NCBI RefSeq assembly: GCF_020404745.1
Contig: NZ_JAIZAP010000003.1
Coordinates: 1 to 64,000 of the forward strand
From: Aquibacillus saliphilus
Lineage (GTDB): Bacteria; Bacillota; Bacilli; Bacillales; Amphibacillaceae
Reading direction: 5' to 3'
DNA: 64,000 bases
Shown here: in pieces, positions 33,987-43,474 of the stretch
Numbering within the stretch: position 1 is the stretch's first letter
How the letters are laid out: every line of letters starts with the position of its first letter
The notes under the pieces: generated by a model
Told to the model about the DNA's origin: nothing
Databases searched by the model: none
What the model saw: only the letters and a program-made list of their open reading frames with translations
Made by a program: the position numbers and the translations under genes

Positions 33987-34877
33987 TCAACTTGAACTTC
34001 TATACACTAATCGTCCTGTTCCACTAACTTCGACATCATAGTCATACCCATCCGTTGTCACAATAATATCTCCTGCTTTAGCGGTGGAGTAAATTGTTGC
34101 ACCTACTTGTTGTAAGCTATCTATTATTTCTCTCTTTGGATGCCCATACAGGTTATCCTTGCTATAGGATAAAATGGCTTTTTCCGGTTGCACTTCTTTA
34201 AGATACTCTAGTGAGGTAGATGTATCTGAGCCATGGTGAGCTACTTTTAAAATTTCAGATTGTAAGTCAAACTGCTTCAATAGCTTTTTTTCTTGTTTTA
34301 CTTCAACATCAGCCATTAATAAAAAATCGATACTTTTATAATCAAGTGACAATACAATGGATGACTGATTTCTACTTTTGAATCCACTAAATGTATTCAA
34401 CACTTCCAAGGATATCGCTGAATCAATCGCTATCATCGACTTAGCTTTAGGAAATTCAATAGGAATATTTCGTTCCTTTATTTGTTGTAAATAATCGAAG
34501 TAAGTTTCTGTATGATAAATCTTTCCGCTATCTAAAATTTTTTTTATGTTAAATTGCTTCATTACTGGGATTAGACCACCAATATGATCAATATCCGGAT
34601 GAGTAGCTACTAATAGATCTATTGAAGTAATTCCATTTTGTTTTAAATAGTCTAATAATTTTTTCCCTGCTGATGGTGGACCACCATCAACTAGTATCGT
34701 TTTTCCATTCGGTGTTTCAATTAGGGTACTGTCTCCCTGACCAACATTTATAAAATGTACCTTCATTTCTTTTTGTATGGTTGTGGGCAAATCAGCTCCA
34801 TTAGTAACACTTAGCATTAATTGGTTGCTAATACAGATAAATAGGACGAACACTATCACTATAAAGTATTTTTTCAA
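33987..34877 (-). CDS. Secreted ComEC/Rec2-like metallo-beta-lactamase-fold protein
   Basis: The 296-residue protein has an N-terminal signal segment (MKKYFIVIVFVLFICISNQLML) and a metallo-beta-lactamase fold: VHFINVGQGDSTLIETPNGKTILVDGG, THPDIDHIGGL (zinc-binding HxDxDH), LLMADVEVKQE, KVAHHGSDTSTS. This is the ComEC C-terminal domain type without the membrane channel, exported alone. It may act as a phosphodiesterase or nuclease. The start is TTG at 34877 with GGAGGGTGG ahead. Confidence 0.88.
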   Translation of the reverse strand: MKKYFIVIVFVLFICISNQLMLSVTNGADLPTTIQKEMKVHFINVGQGDSTLIETPNGKTILVDGGPPSAGKKLLDYLKQNGITSIDLLVATHPDIDHIGGLIPVMKQFNIKKILDSGKIYHTETYFDYLQQIKERNIPIEFPKAKSMIAIDSAISLEVLNTFSGFKSRNQSSIVLSLDYKSIDFLLMADVEVKQEKKLLKQFDLQSEILKVAHHGSDTSTSLEYLKEVQPEKAILSYSKDNLYGHPKREIIDSLQQVGATIYSTAKAGDIIVTTDGYDYDVEVSGTGRLVYRSSS

Positions 34878-35081
34878 TATCCACCCTCCTCTTCAAAAAA
34901 ACAAAATAGAAAAAGTATTTGATTTGTTTATTTTTTTCAATTCAGAAGATAAATATTTACTGCCTGAGTTATTCTTTTTAAAAATCAGAAAGGCAGCTGA
35001 TTAAATCATAAGTAGTTCTCTTCATAACTATTAGTGAAATTTTTCGTTTCATCAAATTTTCAATAGGTTTGCATACAAAAA

Positions 35082-35120
35082 CACTTGGATAAAAGTGAGA
35101 TTTTATCCAAGTGCTTTTTG
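35082..35120. terminator. Terminator left of the tandem array
   Basis: CACTTGGATAAAA/TTTTATCCAAGTG followed by five T on the plus side; the minus side also reads into T-rich sequence. Confidence 0.75.
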
Positions 35121-35156
35121 AGGTGTAACGAAAGGCAACTTATACGAAAATTCCTT

Positions 35157-35590
35157 CATGAAGGTCTCTTTCATCCGTTTTCTCACTCATACTGACTTTC
35201 ATCACCCTCATGAAGGTCATCTTCCTTCGTTTTCTCACTCATACTGACTTTCATCACCCTTATGAAGGTCATCTTCCTTCGTTTTCTCACTCATTTTGAC
35301 CTTCATCACCCTCATGAAGGTCTTTTTCCTTCGTTTTCTCACTCATACTGACTTTCATCACCCTCATGAAGGTCTTTTTCCTTCGTTTTCTCACTCATAC
35401 TGACTTTCATCACCCTCATGAAGGTCTTTTTCCTTCGTTTTCACACTCATTTTGACCTTCATCACCCTCATGAAGGTCTTTTCCATTCGTTTTCTCGCTC
35501 ATTTTGACTTTCATCACCCTCATGAAGGTCTTTTTCATCCGTTTTCTCGCTCATACTGACTTTCATCACCTTCGCGTGAAGGTCATTTTT
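35157..35590. repeat. Tandem array of a 52-bp unit (8 copies plus a part)
   Basis: Units start with CATGAAGGTC at 35157, 35209, 35261 (TATGAAGGTC), 35313, 35365, 35417, 35469 and 35521, exactly 52 bases apart, and a degenerate ninth begins at 35573. Each unit carries TTCGTTTTCTCACTCAT and ends with GACTTTCATCACCCT, which forms a hairpin with the next ATGAAGGTC. There are no unique spacers and 52 is not a multiple of three. Related units in reverse orientation lie at 50051-50176. Confidence 0.9.
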
Positions 35591-35646
35591 GGATATTTGT
35601 TCCAGATAGCTACCTAGTTAGTTATTAGACTTCAAATGAACATCAA

Positions 35647-35684
35647 AAATAGCATACCAATCACTATGATTGGTATGCTATTTC
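35647..35684. terminator. Terminator downstream of clpE
   Basis: AAATAGCATACCAATC/GATTGGTATGCTATTT with weak T-runs on both sides, between the array and the clpE stop. Confidence 0.75.
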
Positions 35685-35759
35685 TCTTGTTATATTTGGT
35701 TTTCTACAGCAAAAATGAACTACTTAATCAAATCAGTTGCCTTTCTAGATTTGTACTAC

Positions 35760-37886
35760 TTATCCTTTGTTTACTTGGATTTCACCTTCAACTAACTCTA
35801 CAATCATCGTAGTTGTATTATCTTCATCTAAGATTAAATCAGTGATTCCATCCTCAACCTTATCCTGAATAATACGACGCAATGGACGTGCACCAAAGCG
35901 AGGATCATAACCATGATCAGCTAAATACTTCTTAGCATCATCGGTAACAGTGATAGATAATCCGTCTTCAAGTAAATTATCCTTCAATTCACTAATCATT
36001 AGATCGACAATTTTAATTAAATTGTCTTGAGCTAGTTCGTTGAATTTAACAATGGAATCGAAACGGTTTAGAAACTCAGGTTTAAAATATGCACTCAATG
36101 TTTCTAAAGTGGATATTGCTTCATTTGTACTTTTCTCAAATCCAACCGTGATTTGTTTATCACCGGTGCCTGCGTTACTTGTCATAATGATGACTGTTTC
36201 CTTAAAGCTTACTGTTCTACCATGACTATCCGTTAAGTGACCGTCCTCCATAATTTGAAGGAACAGATTTTGTACATCTGGGTGTGCCTTTTCTATTTCA
36301 TCTAAAAGAATTAAGCTATACGGATTACGACGCACACGCTCAGTAAGTTGCCCTGCTTCTTCATGTCCTACATATCCAGGTGGTGAACCGATAATTTTAG
36401 AAATGGAGTGTTTTTCCATGTACTCACTCATATCTAGACGAGTTAGTGATTCTTTTGTACCAAATAACTCTTCAGCTAATGTCTTTGTTAATTCTGTTTT
36501 ACCTACACCTGTTGGTCCGACAAAAAGGAAGGAACCAATTGGACGATGTTTGGATTTTAAGCCGGCACGACTACGACGTACTGCTTTCGCTACTTTTTGC
36601 ACAGCATCTTCTTGACCAATCACTTTTGCTGATAGGTTATCAGCTAAATGCTTCATTTTTGTTTGTTCATCAGATTGAATCTTTCTAACAGGGATTCCTG
36701 TCTTTTCTTCGATAATTAACTGAATATCCTCTAGCGTTACCTCGGCGGTAGGCTCGTCATTTATATCAGTTACCTTTTTCTCTAATTTTAGTTCTTGATG
36801 ACGTAAATGTGCAGCTCGTTCATAATCTTCCTTTTCAGCCGCTTCTTGTTTTTCCTGAGCGATTTCATCTAAACGTTTTTGCATTGATTCAACGTCTGTC
36901 TCAGAGTTAGTCAAGTTCAACCTTGCTCCAGATTCATCAATCAAATCAATCGCTTTGTCAGGTAAGAAGCGATCTTGAAGGTAGCGTTGTGACAAGGTTA
37001 CAGCACCTTGTATTGCTTCTTCGCTATAACTTACTTTATGATATGCTGCATACCTATCCTTTAAGCCTTGTAAGATTAGAATCGCTTCCTCTGTGGAAGG
37101 TTCTTTAACAATAATTGGTTGGAAACGTCGTTCTAGCGCTGCATCTTTTTCAATTTGACGATACTCTTTTAACGTCGTTGCTCCAACTAATTGTAATTCA
37201 CCTCTCGCAAGTGCTGGCTTTAAAATATTTCCTGCATCCATTTGTGAACTTTCTGCAGTCCCAGCACCAACTAATAAATGAATCTCATCTACAAATAAGA
37301 TGACATTTTTACGTTCTTGTAGCTCGGCAATCAGTTGTTTCATTCGTTCTTCGAATTGACCTCTCATACTAGTACCCGCAACAATCGATGCCACATCTAA
37401 AATATAAATTTCTTTATTAATTAATTTTGCTGGTACATCGCCTTCAACAATTTTTAATGCTAACCCTTCAGCGATAGCAGTTTTACCTACACCTGGTTCC
37501 CCGATTAATACCGGGTTGTTTTTATTTCTTCTATTTAAAGTCTCAATGACACGTTTCACTTCTTTCTGGCGACCAATAACAGGATCAATTAAACCTGCTC
37601 TTGCACCATTCGTTAGGTTTCTTCCTAACTCGTCCAACAACCCTTTTTTGTTGGTTTGTTGTTGACTATTTGCTTCTTTTCCTGAAGCGAATGGTGATTG
37701 GTTTCCTCCGTTAAAGAAGTTATTAGGATCCATTTGACCTTGGTTAGAGAAACCTGATGGATTTTTTATATTATTATTTATTTCTTGAAAACAAGTATCA
37801 CATAAATGTATTTGTTGAGCTTGATTATTAAGTCGAAGGGTAACATTAATACTGGCTTTGCGAGTTCCACAATTTTGGCATTGCAT
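35760..37886 (-). CDS. clpE: ATP-dependent Clp protease ATPase ClpE
   Basis: The 708-residue protein is ClpE, a HSP100 chaperone that works with ClpP. It has an N-terminal zinc finger (Cys3, Cys6, Cys29, Cys32), a first AAA module with Walker A GEPGVGKT and Walker [11 protein letters not shown], a UVR segment ([20 protein letters not shown]) and a second AAA module with Walker A GPTGVGKT and [12 protein letters not shown]. The ATG at 37886 follows GAAGGAGGA; the extra six residues of the longer frame include that site. Two CtsR operators overlap its promoter. Confidence 0.96.
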   Translation of the reverse strand: MQCQNCGTRKASINVTLRLNNQAQQIHLCDTCFQEINNNIKNPSGFSNQGQMDPNNFFNGGNQSPFASGKEANSQQQTNKKGLLDELGRNLTNGARAGLIDPVIGRQKEVKRVIETLNRRNKNNPVLIGEPGVGKTAIAEGLALKIVEGDVPAKLINKEIYILDVASIVAGTSMRGQFEERMKQLIAELQERKNVILFVDEIHLLVGAGTAESSQMDAGNILKPALARGELQLVGATTLKEYRQIEKDAALERRFQPIIVKEPSTEEAILILQGLKDRYAAYHKVSYSEEAIQGAVTLSQRYLQDRFLPDKAIDLIDESGARLNLTNSETDVESMQKRLDEIAQEKQEAAEKEDYERAAHLRHQELKLEKKVTDINDEPTAEVTLEDIQLIIEEKTGIPVRKIQSDEQTKMKHLADNLSAKVIGQEDAVQKVAKAVRRSRAGLKSKHRPIGSFLFVGPTGVGKTELTKTLAEELFGTKESLTRLDMSEYMEKHSISKIIGSPPGYVGHEEAGQLTERVRRNPYSLILLDEIEKAHPDVQNLFLQIMEDGHLTDSHGRTVSFKETVIIMTSNAGTGDKQITVGFEKSTNEAISTLETLSAYFKPEFLNRFDSIVKFNELAQDNLIKIVDLMISELKDNLLEDGLSITVTDDAKKYLADHGYDPRFGARPLRRIIQDKVEDGITDLILDEDNTTTMIVELVEGEIQVNKG

Positions 37887-37934
37887 ATTCGCTTCCTCCT
37901 TCATTCGATAAGAAATTTAAGGTCAATCTCTGAC

Positions 37935-37989
37935 TTTGACTATATTTGACCTTTAAATATATTATAGTTTGACTTTCTTTGACTTTCAA
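37935..37989 (-). promoter_or_regulatory. clpE promoter with two CtsR operators
   Basis: On the minus strand TTGAAA (37984-37989), a 17-base spacer and TATAAT (37961-37966) form a sigma-A promoter. GTCAAAGAAAGTCAAA (37968-37983) overlaps its spacer, and GGTCAAATATAGTCAAA (37935-37951) lies just downstream. Both fit the CtsR heptad consensus GGTCAAA-N3-GGTCAAA with small deviations. Confidence 0.85.
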
Positions 37990-38167
37990 GTAATAAGTTT
38001 TATTTTTTTAAAATAAATAGACACCACGTTACTATCGCCATAATTACTGACATTACAATAAAATTTCAGTCTATATTGAACTAATTACTGAAAATTGCAA
38101 TTAAATTCCAACCTTAATAATGTTATTCTATACTAGACTTAGAGAATGATTGACCAAGGAGGGAACC

Positions 38168-39595
38168 ATGAGCAAAAATAGAATAAAAGCAGTAATAGTA
38201 ATCGGCATAGCAGCTATCATGCTTATCGTTTTCGTACAATATAACAAAAGTGAAAGTCAAATTGACCTAGATGAGTCTAAATTCGAAATTTTTGATTCTG
38301 AACAAGATCTGATGAATGAATTGGATAATTACCATACTCCGTTTAGTCTGGCTCGACAAATAGGTGTAACAGAAGAGTTAAACAAAAAAGTTCCGATTTT
38401 AAAATTGAATAGAACAATTACAATCGAAGAAGCGTGGATGGAAGGCCCCGGTCGACTCTTATTAATTCATAGTATCGACCTTCAACAAAAAGATAATCAA
38501 CAGACAGTTCCTGATTTACAGATTGGTGAAATTACCTATAAAAATAAAAACGGGGAAGAATATACGTCTAAGATAGAAGAAGATAATCCTGGATATTTCG
38601 ATCAAGAAGATAAGACAGTACATAATGGCAAACTCTATCAAATGAGTCTATTCTATGCAGAGGATTTATATAGAAACATGGAATTTGACGACATTGTTGG
38701 TTTCTTTGATGATGTCACAGAGGTTAGTCTTGGAAACATACATATGACTGAAAATGAAAAAACTGCAAATCTAGATGATTATTCTTTTTCTGTCCATCCA
38801 ACAGCCATCGATGATTTCTTCATGAATGTGCCTATCGATAATGAAATAGCTTTACCAGACAATGAGAATGTCACATTTGAACAGTTAGATATCGGTCTAT
38901 TTATGAACCGTCTTGTCATCGAACCTGATACAACCAATCCGATTAGTGGATTTTATCTGAACAATTCTGTTCCAGACAGAGAATTCCAAACTTTTCAACA
39001 TGTTCAATACCAACAAGAAGGACAACCATTTATATCACAGAGTCCTTTCCCTGAAATTCCCGAACAAACAGAGATCAAGTTTAGTGCAATTCAGTATTTT
39101 ACAGATGCAATTCTTGAAGCCTCTGTTGCTCGAGATGAGTTAGCTAATTTGTTAGAAAGTAAAACAGATAAAATTGATCTAGGAGAAAAACATGGCTTTC
39201 GCTTTTTCTTACAAGCTCCAGATGCTACCAGCGAAAACTTAGAATTATCATATCAAGTTCCCGAATTAATCAGTGATTGGCACCAGGTATTACCACTATC
39301 AATTAATACAAAAAAACGACTAGATGAGTGGTTAAGTAATGTTTCAAATGAGGAAGAAAGAAATCGAATCATAAATAATGAATCAATTTTGACAGTCAAA
39401 AATAACGAAGACAAGGCCTTAGAAGTCGATGAACTGTTCAGGAATTCGGAGTATTCATTTGTAATCAATATGGATGAAAGTAACTGGCTTAAGGAGGAAG
39501 TTATTCATCTTAACATTGCGGGAATTCCTCTAATTAAAGAACTAAACACTAAAGTAACGATTGAGATCCCTGAATACCAACAATCAAAGAAATAG
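38168..39595 (+). CDS. Membrane-anchored extracellular protein of unknown function
   Basis: The 475-residue protein has one N-terminal membrane helix (about residues 7-24: AVIVIGIAAIMLIVFV) and an otherwise soluble, acidic region likely outside the cell. No family is recognised. The sequence is rich in beta-strand-like stretches with many acidic residues, as is common in halotolerant Bacillaceae. The ATG at 38168 follows AAGGAGGG; the TTG at 38150 lies upstream of it. It is divergent from clpE. Confidence 0.75.
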   Translation: MSKNRIKAVIVIGIAAIMLIVFVQYNKSESQIDLDESKFEIFDSEQDLMNELDNYHTPFSLARQIGVTEELNKKVPILKLNRTITIEEAWMEGPGRLLLIHSIDLQQKDNQQTVPDLQIGEITYKNKNGEEYTSKIEEDNPGYFDQEDKTVHNGKLYQMSLFYAEDLYRNMEFDDIVGFFDDVTEVSLGNIHMTENEKTANLDDYSFSVHPTAIDDFFMNVPIDNEIALPDNENVTFEQLDIGLFMNRLVIEPDTTNPISGFYLNNSVPDREFQTFQHVQYQQEGQPFISQSPFPEIPEQTEIKFSAIQYFTDAILEASVARDELANLLESKTDKIDLGEKHGFRFFLQAPDATSENLELSYQVPELISDWHQVLPLSINTKKRLDEWLSNVSNEEERNRIINNESILTVKNNEDKALEVDELFRNSEYSFVINMDESNWLKEEVIHLNIAGIPLIKELNTKVTIEIPEYQQSKK

Positions 39596-39629
39596 GGTGT
39601 AAGGGCCGAAGCAATCGGCCCTTACACCC
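39595..39629. terminator. Bidirectional terminator between the 38168 gene and the acyl-CoA synthetase gene
   Basis: Stem GGGTGTAAGGGCCGA/TCGGCCCTTACACCC. It serves both converging genes although T-runs are weak. Confidence 0.8.
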
Positions 39630-39642
39630 TAACAATTAGTAA

Positions 39643-41220
39643 TTATTTATTTACTTCCTGTTCTCTCAGTTCAATTCGGCGAATTTTGCCTGATGATGTT
39701 TTCGGTAATTCCGCAATAAATTCTATCCTACGAGGATATTTGTATGGTGCTGTTAATCCTTTTACATGATCCTGTAATTGCTTGATTAAATTAGGATCAT
39801 CGGCATTAACTGTTTCCTGTAAAACGATGAACGCCTTGACAACATTTCCTCTCACTTCGTCTGGACTAGCTACCACAGCGCATTCCTTTACGGAAGGATG
39901 TTTTACCAACGCATCTTCAACCTCAAACGGTCCGATTGTGTAACCTGAGCTAACGATAATATCATCGCTTCTTCCTTCAAACCAGAAATAGCCTTCCTCG
40001 TCAATTGATGCTTGGTCACCTGTAATATAATAGTTTCCCCGTCGGGATTTTTCGGTGCGATCTTTGTCTTTATAATATTCTTTGAATAGTGCAGGTGTAT
40101 CAAGTGGGATAGCAATATCACCAACTTCACCTACTTCTACCGGATTACAATTCTCATCAATTAAATGAACATCGTTACCTGGAGTTGGTTTCCCCATAGA
40201 ACCTGGTTTTACCTTCATTCCCTTTAGAAAACCTAACAACAACGTATTTTCTGTTTGGCCGTAGCCATTTCGGACTGTCACATTAAATTGTCTCAAAAAC
40301 GTATCAATCACTTCTCTATTTAAGGGTTCACCAGCAGAAATAGCGCTGTGTAAAGAAGGAAGCGAATAATCATCTAAATTATCTACTTTAACCATCAAAC
40401 GGTATTCTGTAGGTGTACAACATAAGACGTTGATTGATTCACTTTGTAGCAGGCTAAGGTATTTTTTAGGACTAAATTTCCCATTATATACAAAGCCAGT
40501 TGCACCAGAACCTAATACAGATAATAATGGACTCCACACCCATTTTTGCCAGCCTGGAGCTGCAGTTGCCCATACGATATCTTTTTCTTTAACACTCAAC
40601 CAATTTTCTGGAGCTGTTTGCAAATGTGCAAATCCCCATCCATGTGTGTGAACTACTGCTTTTGGATTTCCAGTTGTACCTGACGTATATGGAAGAAAGG
40701 CAATATCTTCACGAGTTGTTGAAGCAATAGCTAAATCACTCGAAACCTCGTTCATTCGTTCATCTAAATATTCCCAACCTGTTACCTTCTTTCCAATTGA
40801 AAACTTTTTCAACTGATTCAATTCGGTAATTTCATTAAACTGTTCAACAAAGGGGTAATAGCTTACCACGCCGCTTACTTCTCCATGAGTTATACGGTAT
40901 TGTAAGTCTTTTGTCCTCAACATTTCTGAGCTTGGTATTAATACAATCCCAGTCTTCAAAGCTGCAATGTACACGGCATACGCCTCTATTAGACGAGGCA
41001 CAATTACTAACAGCTTATCGCCCTTTTTTAACCCTTTCTCTAAAAAAACATTACCAATTCTATTGGCATTATCAAGTAAATCTTTATAGGTAATTTCTTT
41101 CTTAAGACCTTCGTCATCTTGCCAAATTAAAGCTTTGCGATTCGGGTCTTTCTCTTTAAATCGCTCAAACTCCATGGCAATATTATAGTTTATTGGAGCA
41201 ACCAATTCCTCTTTATTCAT
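39643..41220 (-). CDS. Acyl-CoA synthetase of the AMP-forming family
   Basis: The 525-residue enzyme has the adenylate-forming motifs LPYTSGTTGNPKAVVHTH (phosphate-binding), NGYGQTENTL, YYITGDQASIDEEGYFWFEGRSDDII and the C-terminal lysine in PKTSSGKIRR. It is closest to medium-chain or acetate-type acyl-CoA ligases such as YtcI; the substrate chain length cannot be set from sequence. The start follows GAAGGTGATAG. It is a monocistronic gene converging with the 38168 gene. Confidence 0.9.
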   Translation of the reverse strand: MNKEELVAPINYNIAMEFERFKEKDPNRKALIWQDDEGLKKEITYKDLLDNANRIGNVFLEKGLKKGDKLLVIVPRLIEAYAVYIAALKTGIVLIPSSEMLRTKDLQYRITHGEVSGVVSYYPFVEQFNEITELNQLKKFSIGKKVTGWEYLDERMNEVSSDLAIASTTREDIAFLPYTSGTTGNPKAVVHTHGWGFAHLQTAPENWLSVKEKDIVWATAAPGWQKWVWSPLLSVLGSGATGFVYNGKFSPKKYLSLLQSESINVLCCTPTEYRLMVKVDNLDDYSLPSLHSAISAGEPLNREVIDTFLRQFNVTVRNGYGQTENTLLLGFLKGMKVKPGSMGKPTPGNDVHLIDENCNPVEVGEVGDIAIPLDTPALFKEYYKDKDRTEKSRRGNYYITGDQASIDEEGYFWFEGRSDDIIVSSGYTIGPFEVEDALVKHPSVKECAVVASPDEVRGNVVKAFIVLQETVNADDPNLIKQLQDHVKGLTAPYKYPRRIEFIAELPKTSSGKIRRIELREQEVNK

Positions 41221-41413
41221 TCTATCACCTTCAAATTTAGTAGTAGGTCTTAACTACTCATCATTATACCAACTTTAAATTTATAAGGGAAGAGAACAGC
41301 TTGAATTGTTTGAACCCTTTAAAACGTATAACAGTTGATAACTATTTATTTTCTGCATATTATACAGGCTCTCTTTTCATGTGTTATGATAGAAGAAATA
41401 AGGAGGGACTAAC

Positions 41414-42796
41414 ATGAATACGTTCCCAATCACAATTAACAAAAAAACAGTAGTTGTACAACCAAACAAAATGGCGATATATAAACAGTGCAAAGTTATC
41501 GAAACAGTAGATACGGAGCAAATGCATTATTACCTAATCTTTTATAAAGATAATTTTCTGAATGGTGTTAAAGCTGATAGCGTTAAAATAAACTCACATA
41601 TCCATAAATCGTTTACGCAAGGACTTACTTTTGATGGGGATCATCCAATCACGAAAGAAGTCATACGACATCAACAACCCTTCTCTTTCATTCGTTTTAA
41701 CCAGTTATATAAAAAGGTTGAACAAAAATACTCCCTGATTGAAACAGTTATGATATTCACATTTTTCAATTCCTTTATACTTGAAACAGAAATAAAAAGA
41801 TTACTTCAGAAGGTCTACTATCAATATCGTAGAAACGGTCAATTACTTGGGGCCTATCAATCATTAAAAATTTTCCAACAATACGATGATAATTATCGTT
41901 TTGTGGAAGATATGTTGAACAATATGCAATTCCAAAAATACGAAGAAATGTATCAAGATTTAGAACTTTTAATCAAAAAAGATCCTACTTACTTAGAATT
42001 GGTTAGCTTTAACCACCTTGATCAGCAGGATTACTCCAAAATACTCCTAAAGCTTTACCAACAACAGAACCGCTGGCTAGATGAACTTGCGATAAGACTA
42101 CACATGCTCTCAACCGATTTCGCTGAGGATAACTTTGAGCGAGTCAATACCATCATTCAACAGCAGTTTGACTCACATGAACAAACCGCAATCCTTACTA
42201 GAATCGGGAAGAATAATGATAAAAATCCCAAATTCAAGCAGTTGCTTCTGGACAACTTACTCCAATCAGAACAACATAATGAAACTATCGAGTTTCTCAT
42301 AACAACTGATGTACAGCCTAGCCCTAGTCAACTTTCATCGATATTACTTAGTTTTCAACTTGTTGATAATTACGTCCTTACCCCTTTATTTGATCAGCTG
42401 AATGTGCGATTAATAGAGCTATTCAACCACGATCATAAAGCGTTAGAAAAATCTACCGCACAATGCGTCTCCTCATTTTTCGGTCAATACGATTTGCAAC
42501 AAATCAGAAAGTGGTTTGCAGTCTTCCATGATGCAGACATTCATCTCCCTATTGAAAATAAATTAAAAAAAATGCAAGCACTAGAAGATGACCCTGATCA
42601 ACAATTTACTTTGGGTGAATTATACTTAGACTTTAACCAATTGGAAAAATCAATTGATTGCTTTAAATGGGAGATGGAACTAAAACCTGAAGATCCAAAA
42701 CCAGTTCAATTCCTAAACCGAATATATAATCAATTAGGCAATCAAGACGAGGCTGTTGCATATCAACAACTGTTAATTCAGATGCAAAAACAATAA
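41414..42796 (+). CDS. Cytosolic protein of unknown function with TPR-like C-terminus
   Basis: The 460-residue protein has an N-terminal beta-rich part (about 1-100), then helical repeats. The last 60 residues (FTLGELYLDFNQLEKSIDCFKWEMELKPEDPKPVQFLNRIYNQLGNQDEAVAYQQLLI) resemble two tetratricopeptide repeats. No family is recognised. Glutamine and asparagine are frequent. The start follows AAGGAGGG. It is divergent from the acyl-CoA synthetase gene. Confidence 0.78.
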   Translation: MNTFPITINKKTVVVQPNKMAIYKQCKVIETVDTEQMHYYLIFYKDNFLNGVKADSVKINSHIHKSFTQGLTFDGDHPITKEVIRHQQPFSFIRFNQLYKKVEQKYSLIETVMIFTFFNSFILETEIKRLLQKVYYQYRRNGQLLGAYQSLKIFQQYDDNYRFVEDMLNNMQFQKYEEMYQDLELLIKKDPTYLELVSFNHLDQQDYSKILLKLYQQQNRWLDELAIRLHMLSTDFAEDNFERVNTIIQQQFDSHEQTAILTRIGKNNDKNPKFKQLLLDNLLQSEQHNETIEFLITTDVQPSPSQLSSILLSFQLVDNYVLTPLFDQLNVRLIELFNHDHKALEKSTAQCVSSFFGQYDLQQIRKWFAVFHDADIHLPIENKLKKMQALEDDPDQQFTLGELYLDFNQLEKSIDCFKWEMELKPEDPKPVQFLNRIYNQLGNQDEAVAYQQLLIQMQKQ

Positions 42797-42800
42797 TCAA

Positions 42801-42861
42801 GAGAACAAAAGCGCAGGCGCATTCGACATAAGCAACCCACTTATTTCCGGGTAGGCGCCGG
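42801..42861. repeat. GGCGC...GAGCTAGACAT element, partial copy 3
   Basis: AACAAAAGCGCAGGCGC, then CATTCGACATAAGCAA and CCGGGTAGGCGCCGG, corresponding to the two ends of copy 5 with the middle deleted; the GAGCTAGACAT tail is missing. Confidence 0.6.
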
Positions 42862-42881
42862 TATTTTATACTATCCTAGAC

Positions 42882-42919
42882 AAAATTAAAACGACACGAT
42901 ATCGTGTCGTTTAATTTTA
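42882..42919. terminator. Bidirectional terminator downstream of the VOC gene
   Basis: AAAATTAAAACGACACGAT/ATCGTGTCGTTTAATTTT, a long palindrome that extends to the VOC stop codon. Confidence 0.8.
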
Positions 42920-43303
42920 GTTAGGTGCAACTAATTCTACTTTAATTCGATCTGGGTCTTCAAAATAAACAGCATAATAGTCTTTTCCACCAGCATATGG
43001 ATGTCTATCCGAATAAAGAATGGGAATTTCCTTTTCCTTTAGTTTCCTTGTTAACTGATCGACTTGCTGCTTTGAGCTTGCGTGAAACGCTAAATGATTT
43101 AAACCAATCCGTGATCGATGATAACCAGCACTTAGGTGTTTATCTTCCACTTGAACAAAAACTAAATAGGTTTCCTGGTATTTCCAACTGATTCCTTTAT
43201 CCCATCTCTGGTAAGTTTGATATCCTAATTCACTTAATAACCAACCCCAAAACTGTTTCGTTTTTGTTAAGTTAGACACATATAACTCGACATGATGCAA
43301 CAA
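42917..43303 (-). CDS. VOC-family (glyoxalase-like) protein
   Basis: The 128-residue protein has the betaalphabetabetabeta pattern of the vicinal-oxygen-chelate family: HHVELYVSNLTKTKQFWGWLLSELGY, then HLAFHASSKQQVDQLTRKL, and the metal-ligand region DYYAVYFEDPDRIKVELVAPN. Members are dioxygenases, lyases or resistance proteins; function is not assigned. The start is TTG at 43303, or the next TTG at 43300. Confidence 0.82.
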   Translation of the reverse strand: MLHHVELYVSNLTKTKQFWGWLLSELGYQTYQRWDKGISWKYQETYLVFVQVEDKHLSAGYHRSRIGLNHLAFHASSKQQVDQLTRKLKEKEIPILYSDRHPYAGGKDYYAVYFEDPDRIKVELVAPN

Positions 43304-43430
43304 ATTAATCCCTCATTTGTATCTATTATGATTTATTAACAACCGAATCATTATTATATTTAGTTCACCATTTATACTATATTTCCTTCATCAATCGAAA
43401 GTATATCCGATAAGTGTATTTTACAGAAAA

Positions 43431-43462
43431 AAATAGATTGCATCCAACGATGCAATCTATTT
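43431..43462. terminator. Terminator downstream of pdaA
   Basis: Perfect stem AAATAGATTGCATC/GATGCAATCTATTT with A- and T-rich flanks. Confidence 0.85.
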
Positions 43463-43474
43463 CTCCCTTATATT

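Noticed and set aside
35157-35590. CRISPR array
   Set aside because: The whole 52-base unit repeats without unique spacers, and no cas genes are present.
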